The position numbers and the translations under genes are program-made. The notes under the pieces are model-generated. The model was not told the DNA's origin and searched no databases. It saw only the letters and a program-made list of their open reading frames with translations. Source: Kutzneria viridogrisea (lineage in GTDB: Bacteria; Actinomycetota; Actinomycetes; Mycobacteriales; Pseudonocardiaceae). Taken from it: a DNA stretch of 64,000 nt. The DNA lies in assembly GCA_014138725.1 (NCBI GenBank), contig JACJID010000004.1:620001-684000 (forward strand), read 5' to 3'. Shown here in pieces: positions 25,796 through 33,793 of the stretch. Within the stretch, counting starts at the first letter, position 1. Each line of letters begins with the position of its first letter.

Positions 25796-26242
25796 GTGAA
25801 CTCCGCTCGGGACGACATCGTCGAGACCTCCGACTACGTCTGGCAGCGGCTGAGTTCCCGGCTGGCCGGGCTCACCGAGGCGGAGTTCCACTGGCAGCCC
25901 GAGGTCACCACGTTGAAGTGGCGGCTCCGCCACATCGTCGACTTCCTCTCCATGGAGCGGAACTGGACCTGGCTCGGCCTGGAGCCCTCGGGCGTCACCA
26001 TCGCCGAGCCGACCACCGCGGCCGGTGCCCTGTCCGCGCTCGATCAGGCTTACGCCGCCTGGAGTTCCGTGCTGGCCGCCAGCACCGACTCCTCGCTCCA
26101 GGAACCCATCGGCCCGCTCGGCGGTCCCTACGCCACCGCCACCCGCCGCGCGTTCGTCCTGCACATCCTGGACGAGCTGGTGCACCACGGCGCCGAAGCC
26201 GCCCTCATGCGCGACCTGTACGCGGCGCGACAGCGCGGCTAG
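25796..26242 (+). CDS. DinB-family protein
   Basis: A 148-residue four-helix-bundle protein of the DinB/YfiT class. Typical metal-site histidines appear in WRLRHIVDFL and in ILDELVHHGAEAALMRDLY. Members include mycothiol- or bacillithiol-dependent transferases and uncharacterised metal-binding proteins; a mycothiol-dependent role is possible here given mshC (inference). The GTG start follows the previous stop by four bases. Its 3' end overlaps an antisense Rhs remnant. Confidence 0.75.
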   Translation: MNSARDDIVETSDYVWQRLSSRLAGLTEAEFHWQPEVTTLKWRLRHIVDFLSMERNWTWLGLEPSGVTIAEPTTAAGALSALDQAYAAWSSVLAASTDSSLQEPIGPLGGPYATATRRAFVLHILDELVHHGAEAALMRDLYAARQRG

Positions 26243-26504
26243 CGAGCTGTCCCGCACCGGACTGGTCGAGTTGGCTGACCGGGGTGCGCCAGCCGGGTTG
26301 GTGGTCCCAGGTGGTGGTGTGCCCGCTGGGGTGGGTCTGTTCGGCGACCTGGTTGTCAGGGGTCAGGCGTAGCTTCGAGACACGACGACCGAGGGGGTCG
26401 TAGGTGTAGCGCCAGGAGATGTTGTCAGGGGTGGTGGTGCCGATAAGTCGATCATCACAATTTCATGGGTAGCGCCAGATCCGGGTCTGGCCGGACAAGG
26501 TCCG
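26205..26504 (-). pseudogene. Rhs/YD-repeat protein fragment
   Basis: Read on the minus strand, 26462 down to 26205 gives an open stretch with DDRLIGTTTPDNISWRYTYD followed by PLGRRVSKLRL and HPSGHTTTWDHQPGWRTPVS. This is a classic YD repeat from the C-terminal half of an Rhs toxin-delivery protein. Just upstream (26465-26504) the same frame reads TLSGQTRIWRYP before a TGA, a second decayed repeat. There is no start, secretion region or toxin tip. It is a remnant, probably of a polymorphic toxin locus whose remainder was lost. Its distal codons run antisense into the DinB gene. Confidence 0.72.
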
Positions 26505-26625
26505 CACGTGCCGGGCGGCCAAGGTTGCGGCCGAAGTCCGCGAGCTGCCGCCCGAGCCGCGCAGGTGCCCAGGATTGGTGTGGATCTTGCTCGCGGGGCA
26601 CGACCTCACAAACCGAGCGGTTCTC

Positions 26626-27672
26626 TCACGCCGGGCGCCGTCGGGCGGGCGGCTCGCAGCAGGCGGTGGCGCAGAACGTGCCGTTGGCGGTGCACCCGGC
26701 GGAGGGCAGCGCGGACAGCTTGCGCGCGGGCGCGTCGGCGACGTGTTCGCGGATCAGCTCGACGACGAGCTGGGCGAAGCGCGGGTCGGGGCCGGGGGTG
26801 GCGGCGCGGGCGAAGGCCATGCCGTGTTCCTCGGCGCGCTCACGGGCCTCGGTGTCCAGGTCCCAGACGACCTCGAGGTGGTCGCTGACGAAGCCGACCG
26901 GGCACACGAGGACCGCGCGGACCCCGTCGGCGTGCAGGGCGTCGATGTGGTCGACGATGTCGGGCTCCAGCCACGGCACCTGCGGCGGGCCAGAGCGGGA
27001 CTGCCACACCACGTCGTACTCGGCGACACCGGCCGCGGCGGCGACGAGCCTGGCGGCCTCGGCGATCTGCCGTGAGTAGCGGTGCCCACCCTCCTCGCGG
27101 GGACCGGCCGTGGCGTCGAAGGACACGGGGATGGAGTGCGCGGTGAACACGAGCCGGAACGGCACGTCCCGCGGCAGCTGCTCGCGGGCGGCGAGCACGG
27201 CGTCGGCGAAGGGCTCGACGAACAGCGGGTGGTCGAAGAACTGGCGCAGCTTCACCAGGTCCGGGGCGTTGTCGCCGACGCTGGCGCGGGCACGGGTGAT
27301 GTCCTCGTCGTACTGGCGGCAGGCCGAGTAGCCACCATAGGCGCTGGTCGGGAACACCAACGCGGTCCGGACCCCGTCGGCGACCATCTTGCCCACGGTG
27401 TCCTCGACCATCGGGTGCCAGTTGCGGTTGCCGAAGTACACCGGCAGGTCGATGCCCTGCGCGGCCAGCTCGGCACGCACCGCCTCGATGATGTCCCGGT
27501 TGAGCTGGTTGATCGGCGACACACCACCGAAGTGCAGGTAGTGCTGGGCGACCTCGTCCAGTCGCTCCGGCGGCACACCTCGCCCCCGGGTGACGTTCTC
27601 CAGGAACGGACGGACGTCCGCCTCACCTTCCGGTCCGCCGAAGGACAGCAGCAACAACGCGTCGACACTCAC
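26626..27672 (-). CDS. hemH: Ferrochelatase (coproporphyrin-type)
   Basis: Inserts ferrous iron into coproporphyrin III (the actinobacterial substrate, by established knowledge), the penultimate step of the coproporphyrin-dependent haem pathway. The 348 residues include [10 protein letters not shown] at the N-terminus, the active-site [27 protein letters not shown] and [11 protein letters not shown]. The C-terminus ends with a cysteine cluster ([14 protein letters not shown]) and there is an upstream [10 protein letters not shown], resembling the ligands of the [2Fe-2S] cluster in mycobacterial ferrochelatase. GTG at 27672 matches the family start [13 protein letters not shown]. It is in the same orientation as inhA and fabG, as in mycobacteria, but separated here by an inserted block. 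Confidence 0.94.
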   Translation of the reverse strand: MSVDALLLLSFGGPEGEADVRPFLENVTRGRGVPPERLDEVAQHYLHFGGVSPINQLNRDIIEAVRAELAAQGIDLPVYFGNRNWHPMVEDTVGKMVADGVRTALVFPTSAYGGYSACRQYDEDITRARASVGDNAPDLVKLRQFFDHPLFVEPFADAVLAAREQLPRDVPFRLVFTAHSIPVSFDATAGPREEGGHRYSRQIAEAARLVAAAAGVAEYDVVWQSRSGPPQVPWLEPDIVDHIDALHADGVRAVLVCPVGFVSDHLEVVWDLDTEARERAEEHGMAFARAATPGPDPRFAQLVVELIREHVADAPARKLSALPSAGCTANGTFCATACCEPPARRRPA

Positions 27673-27717
27673 CGCACCATCTTCACCCCACGCCGCGGGC
27701 AACGCCCGACGGGGTCG

Positions 27718-28506
27718 TCACTCGGGGATGATCGAGGGCTTCTTCTTGGGGCGCAGCCGCCGCACGAACGGCACGGCGATCGCGCCCGCGGCCATCACCG
27801 CGGCGATCACGAACACCCCCAGCGAGGTGTTGTTGTTCGAGGTGACCTGCGCGGCGGTGGGCACGGGCACCGGGGGCGGTGCCGTCGGCGAGGGCAGCGC
27901 CTCGTAGTTCACCAGCCCGGTGCGCTCCATCATGGTGATGTGGTCGAGCACGACCACCATGCAGCGGTTGGCGAAGTCCCTGATCATCGAGTTGCGGGTG
28001 CCCGCGCGAACCTGGGCCAGCAGCTGGTAGACCGCGCCGTGCTGGTCGCGCAGCACCCCGGCGAAGAACTTGTCGAAGGCCGTGCCGCTGGCGTTGGTCA
28101 TCTCGGTGAGGAAGCCCTGCTGCTCGGGCAGCGGGGTGGTGGGGATCGGCACGTTCAGCTCGGCCGCGATCTTGGTGTCGGTGGCGTTGAGCTCGGTGTG
28201 CCCGTCGATGAGGTGGGTTCCGGCGTCGCGCACCGCCTGCGAGACGCCCTTCTTCAGCGCCATCTCCCCGGAGGGCAGCTCCCAGGCACCGGCCAGCCGC
28301 ACCTTGACCAGCATCAGCCGGTCGGCGGGCCCGAGCGGGCCCCACTGGGTCTGCGTGACCTCGGTTCCCACGTCCAGCGGGTTGCCGGTGTTGGCGGTGT
28401 TGCTCACCTGAGTCGTGCCACTGGCACACCCGGCCAGGGGCGCGGACAGCACGCCCAGACCCACCACCAGCATCGCGGCCCTTCTCCGCATCGCCGCTGT
28501 GATCAC
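27718..28506 (-). CDS. DUF4142-like exported lipoprotein with C-terminal helix
   Basis: A 262-residue protein with an N-terminal signal and lipobox (LSAPLAGC), a helical ferritin-like DUF4142 domain (about residues 55-190, with repeated TxxDxxxAxxL patterns), a Pro/Thr-rich linker and a C-terminal hydrophobic helix followed by RRLRPKKK. The double anchoring is unusual. The role of DUF4142 proteins is not established. GTG at 28506 has a GGTGGGTG stretch before it; an ATG five codons later is possible. Confidence 0.75.
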   Translation of the reverse strand: MITAAMRRRAAMLVVGLGVLSAPLAGCASGTTQVSNTANTGNPLDVGTEVTQTQWGPLGPADRLMLVKVRLAGAWELPSGEMALKKGVSQAVRDAGTHLIDGHTELNATDTKIAAELNVPIPTTPLPEQQGFLTEMTNASGTAFDKFFAGVLRDQHGAVYQLLAQVRAGTRNSMIRDFANRCMVVVLDHITMMERTGLVNYEALPSPTAPPPVPVPTAAQVTSNNNTSLGVFVIAAVMAAGAIAVPFVRRLRPKKKPSIIPE

Positions 28507-28601
28507 CGGTCACCCACCTCTCGTCCAACGCAAACGCTGTCCTGGACTACGGGTGGGCACCGGTGATCCGCTCAGCCCCGAGTGGCCGCGTTATCCAATC
28601 G

Positions 28602-29939
28602 TTACCTGACTACTTCGGTGAAGGCCGCGGCCAGCACATCCAGGCCCTCGGTGAGCACCGCGTGCGGGATCACCAGCGGCGGCAGCAGGCGCAGCACGTT
28701 GCCGTAGGTGCCCGCGGTGAGCACGACGACTCCCCTGGCGTGGCAGGCCTTCGCGATGCGGGCGGTCAGGTCGGCGTCCGGCTCGGTGGTGCCGGGCCGG
28801 ACCAGTTCCACGGCGATCATCGCGCCGCGGCCCCGCACCTCGCCGATCACCGGGAACCGCCCGGCCAGGTCGCGCAGCCGGGCCAGCGCGATCCGCTCGA
28901 TCTCGGCGGCCTTGGCGCACAGGTCCTGTTCGCGCATCACCTCGATCGTGGCCAGCGCGGCGGCGCACGCGATCGGGTTGCCGCCGTAGGTGCCGCCCAG
29001 CCCGCCGCCGTGCACCGCGTCCATGATCTCGGCGCGGCCGGTGACGGCGGCCAGCGGCAGACCGCCCGCGATGCCCTTGGCGGTGGTGATCAGATCGGGC
29101 ACCACGCCCTCGTGGCCGCAGGCGAACCAGGTGCCGGTGCGGCAGAAGCCGGTCTGGATCTCGTCGGCCACCAGCAGCACCCCGCGCTCGGCGCACCAGC
29201 GGGCGATCTCCGGCAGGAAACCGGGCGCGGGCACCACGAAGCCGCCCTCACCCTGGACCGGCTCGATCAGCACGCAGGCCAGGTTGTCCGCGCCGACCTG
29301 CTTGTCGATCATGTCGATGGCGCGCGCGGCGGCCTGCTGCCCGGTCAGGCCCTGCGGGTCCCGCAGCGGGTAGGACATCGGCACCCGGTAGACCTCCGGC
29401 GCGAACGGCCCGAACCGGTGCTTGTACGGCATGTTCTTGGCGGTCAACGCCATCGTGAGGTTGGTGCGCCCGTGATAGGCGTGGTCGAACACCACGACCG
29501 CCTGCCGCCCGGTGGCGTGCCGGGCGATCTTCACCGCGTTCTCCACCGCCTCGGCGCCGGAGTTGAACAGGGCGGAGCGCTTGGCGTGCGTGCCCGGGGT
29601 CAGCTCGGCCAGTTCCTCGCACACCCGCACGTAGCCCTCGTAGGGCGTGACCATGAAGCAGGTGTGCGTGAAGCGGGATGCCTGCTCCTGCACGGCGGAG
29701 ACCACGGCGGGCGCGGCGGCGCCCACGCTGGTGACCGCGATGCCCGAGCCGAGGTCGATCAGGGTGTTGCCGTCCACGTCGTGCAGCAGGCCGGGACTGG
29801 CCGACTCCACGAACACGGGCAGCACGCTGCCCACGCCCTTGGCCACGGTGTCGAGCCTGCGGCGCTGGGCGTCCAGCGAACGCGGTCCGGGGATCTCGGT
29901 GACGAGTCGGCGGGCGGTGGGCGCGGTGGGCGTTGCCAC
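28602..29939 (-). CDS. gabT: 4-aminobutyrate aminotransferase
   Basis: A PLP-dependent class III aminotransferase of 445 residues, converting 4-aminobutyrate and 2-oxoglutarate to succinate semialdehyde and glutamate. Marks: NSGAEAVENAVKIAR, EPVQGEGGF, DEIQTGFCRTG and the PLP lysine in TTAKGIAGGLP near residue 297. AGGAAAGGA precedes the GTG start. That start overlaps the permease stop by one base (TAGTG), so uptake and breakdown are coupled. No succinate-semialdehyde dehydrogenase (gabD) lies next to it. Confidence 0.93.
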   Translation of the reverse strand: MATPTAPTARRLVTEIPGPRSLDAQRRRLDTVAKGVGSVLPVFVESASPGLLHDVDGNTLIDLGSGIAVTSVGAAAPAVVSAVQEQASRFTHTCFMVTPYEGYVRVCEELAELTPGTHAKRSALFNSGAEAVENAVKIARHATGRQAVVVFDHAYHGRTNLTMALTAKNMPYKHRFGPFAPEVYRVPMSYPLRDPQGLTGQQAAARAIDMIDKQVGADNLACVLIEPVQGEGGFVVPAPGFLPEIARWCAERGVLLVADEIQTGFCRTGTWFACGHEGVVPDLITTAKGIAGGLPLAAVTGRAEIMDAVHGGGLGGTYGGNPIACAAALATIEVMREQDLCAKAAEIERIALARLRDLAGRFPVIGEVRGRGAMIAVELVRPGTTEPDADLTARIAKACHARGVVVLTAGTYGNVLRLLPPLVIPHAVLTEGLDVLAAAFTEVVR

Positions 29940-31336
29940 TACTGGTCCTTTCCTGGGGAGGTGGCGGTGAAAGCGGGCACTCGGGAACTCGTGCGGTGGC
30001 GCCACAGGCCGACGGCCACCACCACGGCGGCCACGACCAGGCTGAGGGCCATCTGCGGCCGGGCGTCGGCGTCGAAGAGCATGCCGACCAGCAGCGCCAC
30101 CATCGCCAGGATGGCGATCCAGGTCAGGTAGGGGAAACCCCACATCTTCAGGGTCAACCGCTCGGGGGCCTCACGTTCCAGGCGGCGGCGCATCCGCAGC
30201 TGGGAGACGGCGATCGCCAGCCAGACGAACACCGCGATCGCACCGGAAGCGTTGGTGAGGAACAGGAACACCGTGTCCGGCGAGACGTAGTTGAAGAACA
30301 CGGCGATGAAACCGACCACAGTGGACACCAGCACGGCCGCGACCGGCACACCGGAACGGGAGATGCGACCGAGCAGCGCGGGCGCGTCCCTGCGACCGGC
30401 CAGCGAGAACGCCATGCGCGAGGAGGTGTACAGCCCGGAGTTCAGGCAGGACAGCACCGAGGTCAGCACGATCACGTCCATCACCGCGCCCGCACCGGGC
30501 AGGCCGATGCGCTCCAGCACCGCCACGTACGGGCTCTTGGCGATGCCCGCGTCGTCCCAGGGCAGCAGGGTCAGCACGATCGCGATGGAACCCAGGTAGA
30601 ACACCAGGATCCGCCACACCACCGAGCGCACGGCCGAGCGGACCGCGTGCACCGGGTCGGCCGACTCGCCCGCGGCGACGGTGGCGATCTCCGCGCCGAA
30701 GAAGGAGAACACCACGACGAACATCGCGGCCACCACGGGCGGGAAGCCGTTGGGCAGGAAGCCGCCGTGCCCGGTGAGGTTGTGTAGGCCAGGTGAGGCG
30801 AAGCCCGGAACCAGTCCGAGCAGCGCGGCCACACCGACGAGCAGGAACACGGTGATCGCGGCGACCTTGATCGCGGCGAACCAGAACTCGAACTCACCAT
30901 AGGAGCGGACCGAGAACAGGTTGGTGGCGGTCAGCAGGGCCATCAGCACCAGGGCCCAGGTCCACTGTGGCACGCCGGGCACCCAGCGGTGCACGATCGC
31001 CGCACCGGCCGAGGCCTCCACCGCGAGCACGATCACCCAGAAGAACCAGTACAGCCAGCCGATGGCGAAGCCCGCCCACGGGCCGATCGCGCGGTCGGCG
31101 TAGGCGGAGAACGAGCCGGTCTCCGGGGTGGCCGCCGACATCTCGCCGAGCATGCGCATCACCAGCACGACGAGCACGCCCGCGACCGCGTAGGAGATCA
31201 GCACGCCGGGACCGGCCTGCTTGATCGCCGCCCCGCTGCCGACGAACAACCCGGCCCCGATCACGCCCGCGATGGCGATCATGCTCAGGTGCCGTTTGGC
31301 CAGCGTGGCGGCGAGCTTGGGCGGTGGTGCGCTCAT
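29939..31336 (-). CDS. gabP: Amino acid/GABA permease (APC family)
   Basis: A 465-residue transporter with twelve predicted membrane helices. The first helix motif IAIAGVIGAGLFVGSGAAI and the GEMSAATPETGSFSAYA stretch place it in the amino acid transporter branch that includes GabP, proline and aromatic permeases. GABA specificity rests on coupling to gabT. AGGAGG precedes ATG 31336. It is the first gene of the gabP-gabT operon and is divergent from a PucR regulator, with a palindrome in the gap. Confidence 0.88.
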   Translation of the reverse strand: MSAPPPKLAATLAKRHLSMIAIAGVIGAGLFVGSGAAIKQAGPGVLISYAVAGVLVVLVMRMLGEMSAATPETGSFSAYADRAIGPWAGFAIGWLYWFFWVIVLAVEASAGAAIVHRWVPGVPQWTWALVLMALLTATNLFSVRSYGEFEFWFAAIKVAAITVFLLVGVAALLGLVPGFASPGLHNLTGHGGFLPNGFPPVVAAMFVVVFSFFGAEIATVAAGESADPVHAVRSAVRSVVWRILVFYLGSIAIVLTLLPWDDAGIAKSPYVAVLERIGLPGAGAVMDVIVLTSVLSCLNSGLYTSSRMAFSLAGRRDAPALLGRISRSGVPVAAVLVSTVVGFIAVFFNYVSPDTVFLFLTNASGAIAVFVWLAIAVSQLRMRRRLEREAPERLTLKMWGFPYLTWIAILAMVALLVGMLFDADARPQMALSLVVAAVVVAVGLWRHRTSSRVPAFTATSPGKDQ

Positions 31337-31404
31337 CAACCAGTCCTCCTGTCGGGTGCAGCCAGCGTGGTCGGCGTCACTGCCACCGGCCAAGTAGCCT
31401 GTTT

Positions 31405-31439
31405 GGACAAGTTGTCCTCCAGTCTTGGCCGGATTGTCC
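31405..31439. promoter_or_regulatory. Candidate PucR/GabR operator
   Basis: A perfect 13-base palindrome GGACAAGTTGTCC at 31405-31417, with a further half site TTGTCC at 31434-31439, 17 bases or more from the PucR start and about 70 bases from gabP. The position in the divergent gap suits control of both units. The palindrome is seen directly; the assignment is inference. Confidence 0.5.
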
Positions 31440-31450
31440 AGAGGTGCCGG

Positions 31451-32908
31451 GTGACCACCACGCTTGCCGCCCTGCTGCGGCGCCCCGAGCTGGGGCTCGT
31501 GGTGCGGGCCGGTGCGCGTGGGCTGGACCGGCCGGTGCACTGGGTGCACACCAGCGAGCTGATCGACCCGGTGGACTTCCTGGAGGGCGGCGAACTGCTG
31601 CTGACCACCGGGATCGGCGCGGGCAGGACCAGGTCCGCGCAGGTGGAGTACGTGCGGCGGCTACACGCGGCTGGGGTCGCGGGTCTCGGCGTGGGCACCG
31701 GGCTGACCTGGTCGCGGGTGCCCGCCGCGCTGGCCACCGAGGCGGAGGACCTGGGCCTGCCGGTGCTCGAGGTGCCCCGCGAGGTGCCGTTCATCGCGAT
31801 CAGCAAGGCCGTGGCCGCGGCAGTGGCCGCCGAGCAGTACGCCGAGGTAACCCGTGCATACCAAGCACAGCGTGCGCTGACCTCGGCCGCGGTGCGTACC
31901 GATGGCGCGAACGCGGTCGTGCGTCAGCTCGCGAGGCGGCTGTCGGCCTGGGTGCTGTTGCTGGACCACCGAGGTGCCGTCCGCACCGGACGTGCCGAGC
32001 ACGCCGAGGCCCTGCGCCCCGAACTGGCCAGACTACGTGCGGCGGCACCACCGTCCAGTTCGACCTTTTCCTTGGGCGGCAACGAGATCACCGTGCAGGC
32101 TTTGGGCGCGGGCCGCCGGGTGCGAGGCTTCCTCGCCGTCGGCAGGCAGCACCGCCTGTCGCCGACCGAGCAGCACGTGCTCACCACCGCGGCCGCCCTG
32201 TTGACCGTCGGCTTCGAACGGTCCAACGCCCTGGACGCCGCGCAGCGCACGCTGCGCACCGGCCTGCTCCGGCTCGCGCTCGGCGGGCAGCACGAGCTCG
32301 CGCTGTCCGTGGCGGGCGAGTTGTGGGGGGATCCGCCCGCGGCGCCGCTGCACGTGGCGGTGCTCGGCGGCACGGGCCGTGGCGCGGCGATCGACCTGCT
32401 CGAAGATCGGGGCGACGCCCTGTTCCACGCCGACCTAGACGGGGAGCTGGTCGTGCTGCTCGCCGAGGTCACGCCCCTGGCCGAGCTGCGTGAGGTGCAC
32501 GTCGGTGTGTCGGAACCGACCGACTACGCGGATCTGGGCCGTGCCCACGAGCAGGCTCGTCGCGCGCTGGGCGCGGCACGGCGATCCGGCGCCCCGCTGG
32601 TGCACTTCGCCGAGTTGGCCGCGGGCGGGGTGCTGCACCTGGTGGACGAGTCCGCGGCGCGGGCCTTCGCGGAGTCACTGCTCGCGCCGCTGCTGGCGCA
32701 CGACGCCACCGGCCGGGGTGAGCTGGTGACCTCGCTGCGTGCCTGGCTTGGGCAGCACGGGCAGTGGGACCCCGCGGCGGCCCGGTTGGGCGTGCACCGG
32801 CACACGCTGCGGCACCGGATCGGGCGGGTGGAGCAGCTGCTCGGGCGCAGCCTGGACTCCGCAGACCTGCGTGCCGAGCTCTGGCTCGCCCTCCGCGCCC
32901 TGCCCTGA
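31451..32908 (+). CDS. PucR-family transcriptional regulator
   Basis: A 485-residue regulator with an N-terminal PucR ligand domain (about residues 1-125; WVHTSELIDPVDFLEGGELLLTTG split by the usual loop), a central GGDEF-like CdaR region and the C-terminal PucR helix-turn-helix ARLGVHRHTLRHRIGRVEQL near residue 450. PucR-type GabR proteins activate gab genes in corynebacteria, which fits its position divergent from gabP-gabT. GTG at 31451 was chosen from the domain start; it lacks a strong Shine-Dalgarno. Confidence 0.9.
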   Translation: MTTTLAALLRRPELGLVVRAGARGLDRPVHWVHTSELIDPVDFLEGGELLLTTGIGAGRTRSAQVEYVRRLHAAGVAGLGVGTGLTWSRVPAALATEAEDLGLPVLEVPREVPFIAISKAVAAAVAAEQYAEVTRAYQAQRALTSAAVRTDGANAVVRQLARRLSAWVLLLDHRGAVRTGRAEHAEALRPELARLRAAAPPSSSTFSLGGNEITVQALGAGRRVRGFLAVGRQHRLSPTEQHVLTTAAALLTVGFERSNALDAAQRTLRTGLLRLALGGQHELALSVAGELWGDPPAAPLHVAVLGGTGRGAAIDLLEDRGDALFHADLDGELVVLLAEVTPLAELREVHVGVSEPTDYADLGRAHEQARRALGAARRSGAPLVHFAELAAGGVLHLVDESAARAFAESLLAPLLAHDATGRGELVTSLRAWLGQHGQWDPAAARLGVHRHTLRHRIGRVEQLLGRSLDSADLRAELWLALRALP

Positions 32909-32918
32909 GGCCGATCCA

Positions 32919-33168
32919 AACGCGAGTCCCGTCCTGAGTAGCGCGAGTCCCGCCCAGCCGCGCACGAATCCCGGTCACAGGCGCGCGAGTCCCGTGCTGA
33001 GCCGCACGCCCCAAACCGGAGAGCGGGACTCACGCGCCACAGGACGGGACTCGCGCCCTACACAGCGGGACTCGCGCGCCGCAGAGCGGGACTCGCGCCC
33101 CACAGAACGGGACTCGCACGCCTCACAGCGGGACTCGCGCGCCGCAGAACGGGACTCGCCGGGGGCGG
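32919..33168. repeat. 21-bp repeat array, four forward and seven reverse units
   Basis: Four units with core GCGAGTCCCG run from the PucR stop to about 33003. After a short switch, seven units with the reverse core CGGGACTCGCG run to the stop of the convergent response regulator. Every unit is 21 bases. Forward and reverse halves can pair over long stems. This is the largest array in the window. Confidence 0.87.
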
Positions 33169-33169
33169 G

Positions 33170-33793
33170 TCAGTGCCCGGCCATGTGTAGCGCCAGCTGG
33201 GTGCGGTCGCGCAGGCCTAGTTTGCGCAGGGTGCTGGACACGTGGTTCTTCACCGTGCCCTCGGTGATGAACAACCGTGCCGCGATCTCGCGGTTGGACG
33301 AGCCCCCGGCGACCAGCCTGGCCACCTCGGCCTCACGGGTGGACAGCACGGTGTGCGACACCGGCCCGGGTCCCTTGAGCTGGGCCACGACCCGGGCGGC
33401 GACCTGGCCGTCCAGCACGGTTTCCCCGGCTGCGGCCTTGGCGATCGCGGCGACCAGTTCCTCCGGGGAGGCGTCCTTGAGCAGGAAGCCGCGCGCCCCG
33501 GCACGTAGCGCGCCGAACACGTACTCGTCCTCGTCGAAGGTGGTGAGCACGATCGCGGCGACCTCGGGGTGGTCCCTGCTCAGCCGGGTGATCAGCTCCA
33601 CCCCGTCCATCCTGGGCATCCGGGCGTCGACCAGCGCCACCTGCGGCCGGTGCCGGGCCACCTCGGCCAGGGCCTGCACCCCGTCGGCGGCCTCGGCGAC
33701 GACCTCGACCCCGTCCTCGATCTCCAACAGCTTGCGCAGCCCGCTGCGCATCAGCACCTGGTCGTCCACCAGCAGCACGCGCACCGCGGTCAT
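33170..33793 (-). CDS. NarL/FixJ-family response regulator
   Basis: A 207-residue regulator with a receiver domain (residues 1-120; phosphoacceptor Asp in ALVDARMPRMDG near residue 56, and the K of FLLKDASPEE) and a C-terminal LuxR-type helix-turn-helix (LSTREAEVARLVAGGSSNRE). Its start overlaps the upstream kinase stop (ATGA), making a cognate pair. Targets are unknown; no transporter is adjacent in the operon. Confidence 0.92.
   Translation of the reverse strand: MTAVRVLLVDDQVLMRSGLRKLLEIEDGVEVVAEAADGVQALAEVARHRPQVALVDARMPRMDGVELITRLSRDHPEVAAIVLTTFDEDEYVFGALRAGARGFLLKDASPEELVAAIAKAAAGETVLDGQVAARVVAQLKGPGPVSHTVLSTREAEVARLVAGGSSNREIAARLFITEGTVKNHVSSTLRKLGLRDRTQLALHMAGH

Noticed and set aside
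32919-33168. CRISPR array
   Set aside because: Units are 21 bases in total with no 25-40 base unique spacers, orientation switches inside the array, and no cas gene is present.
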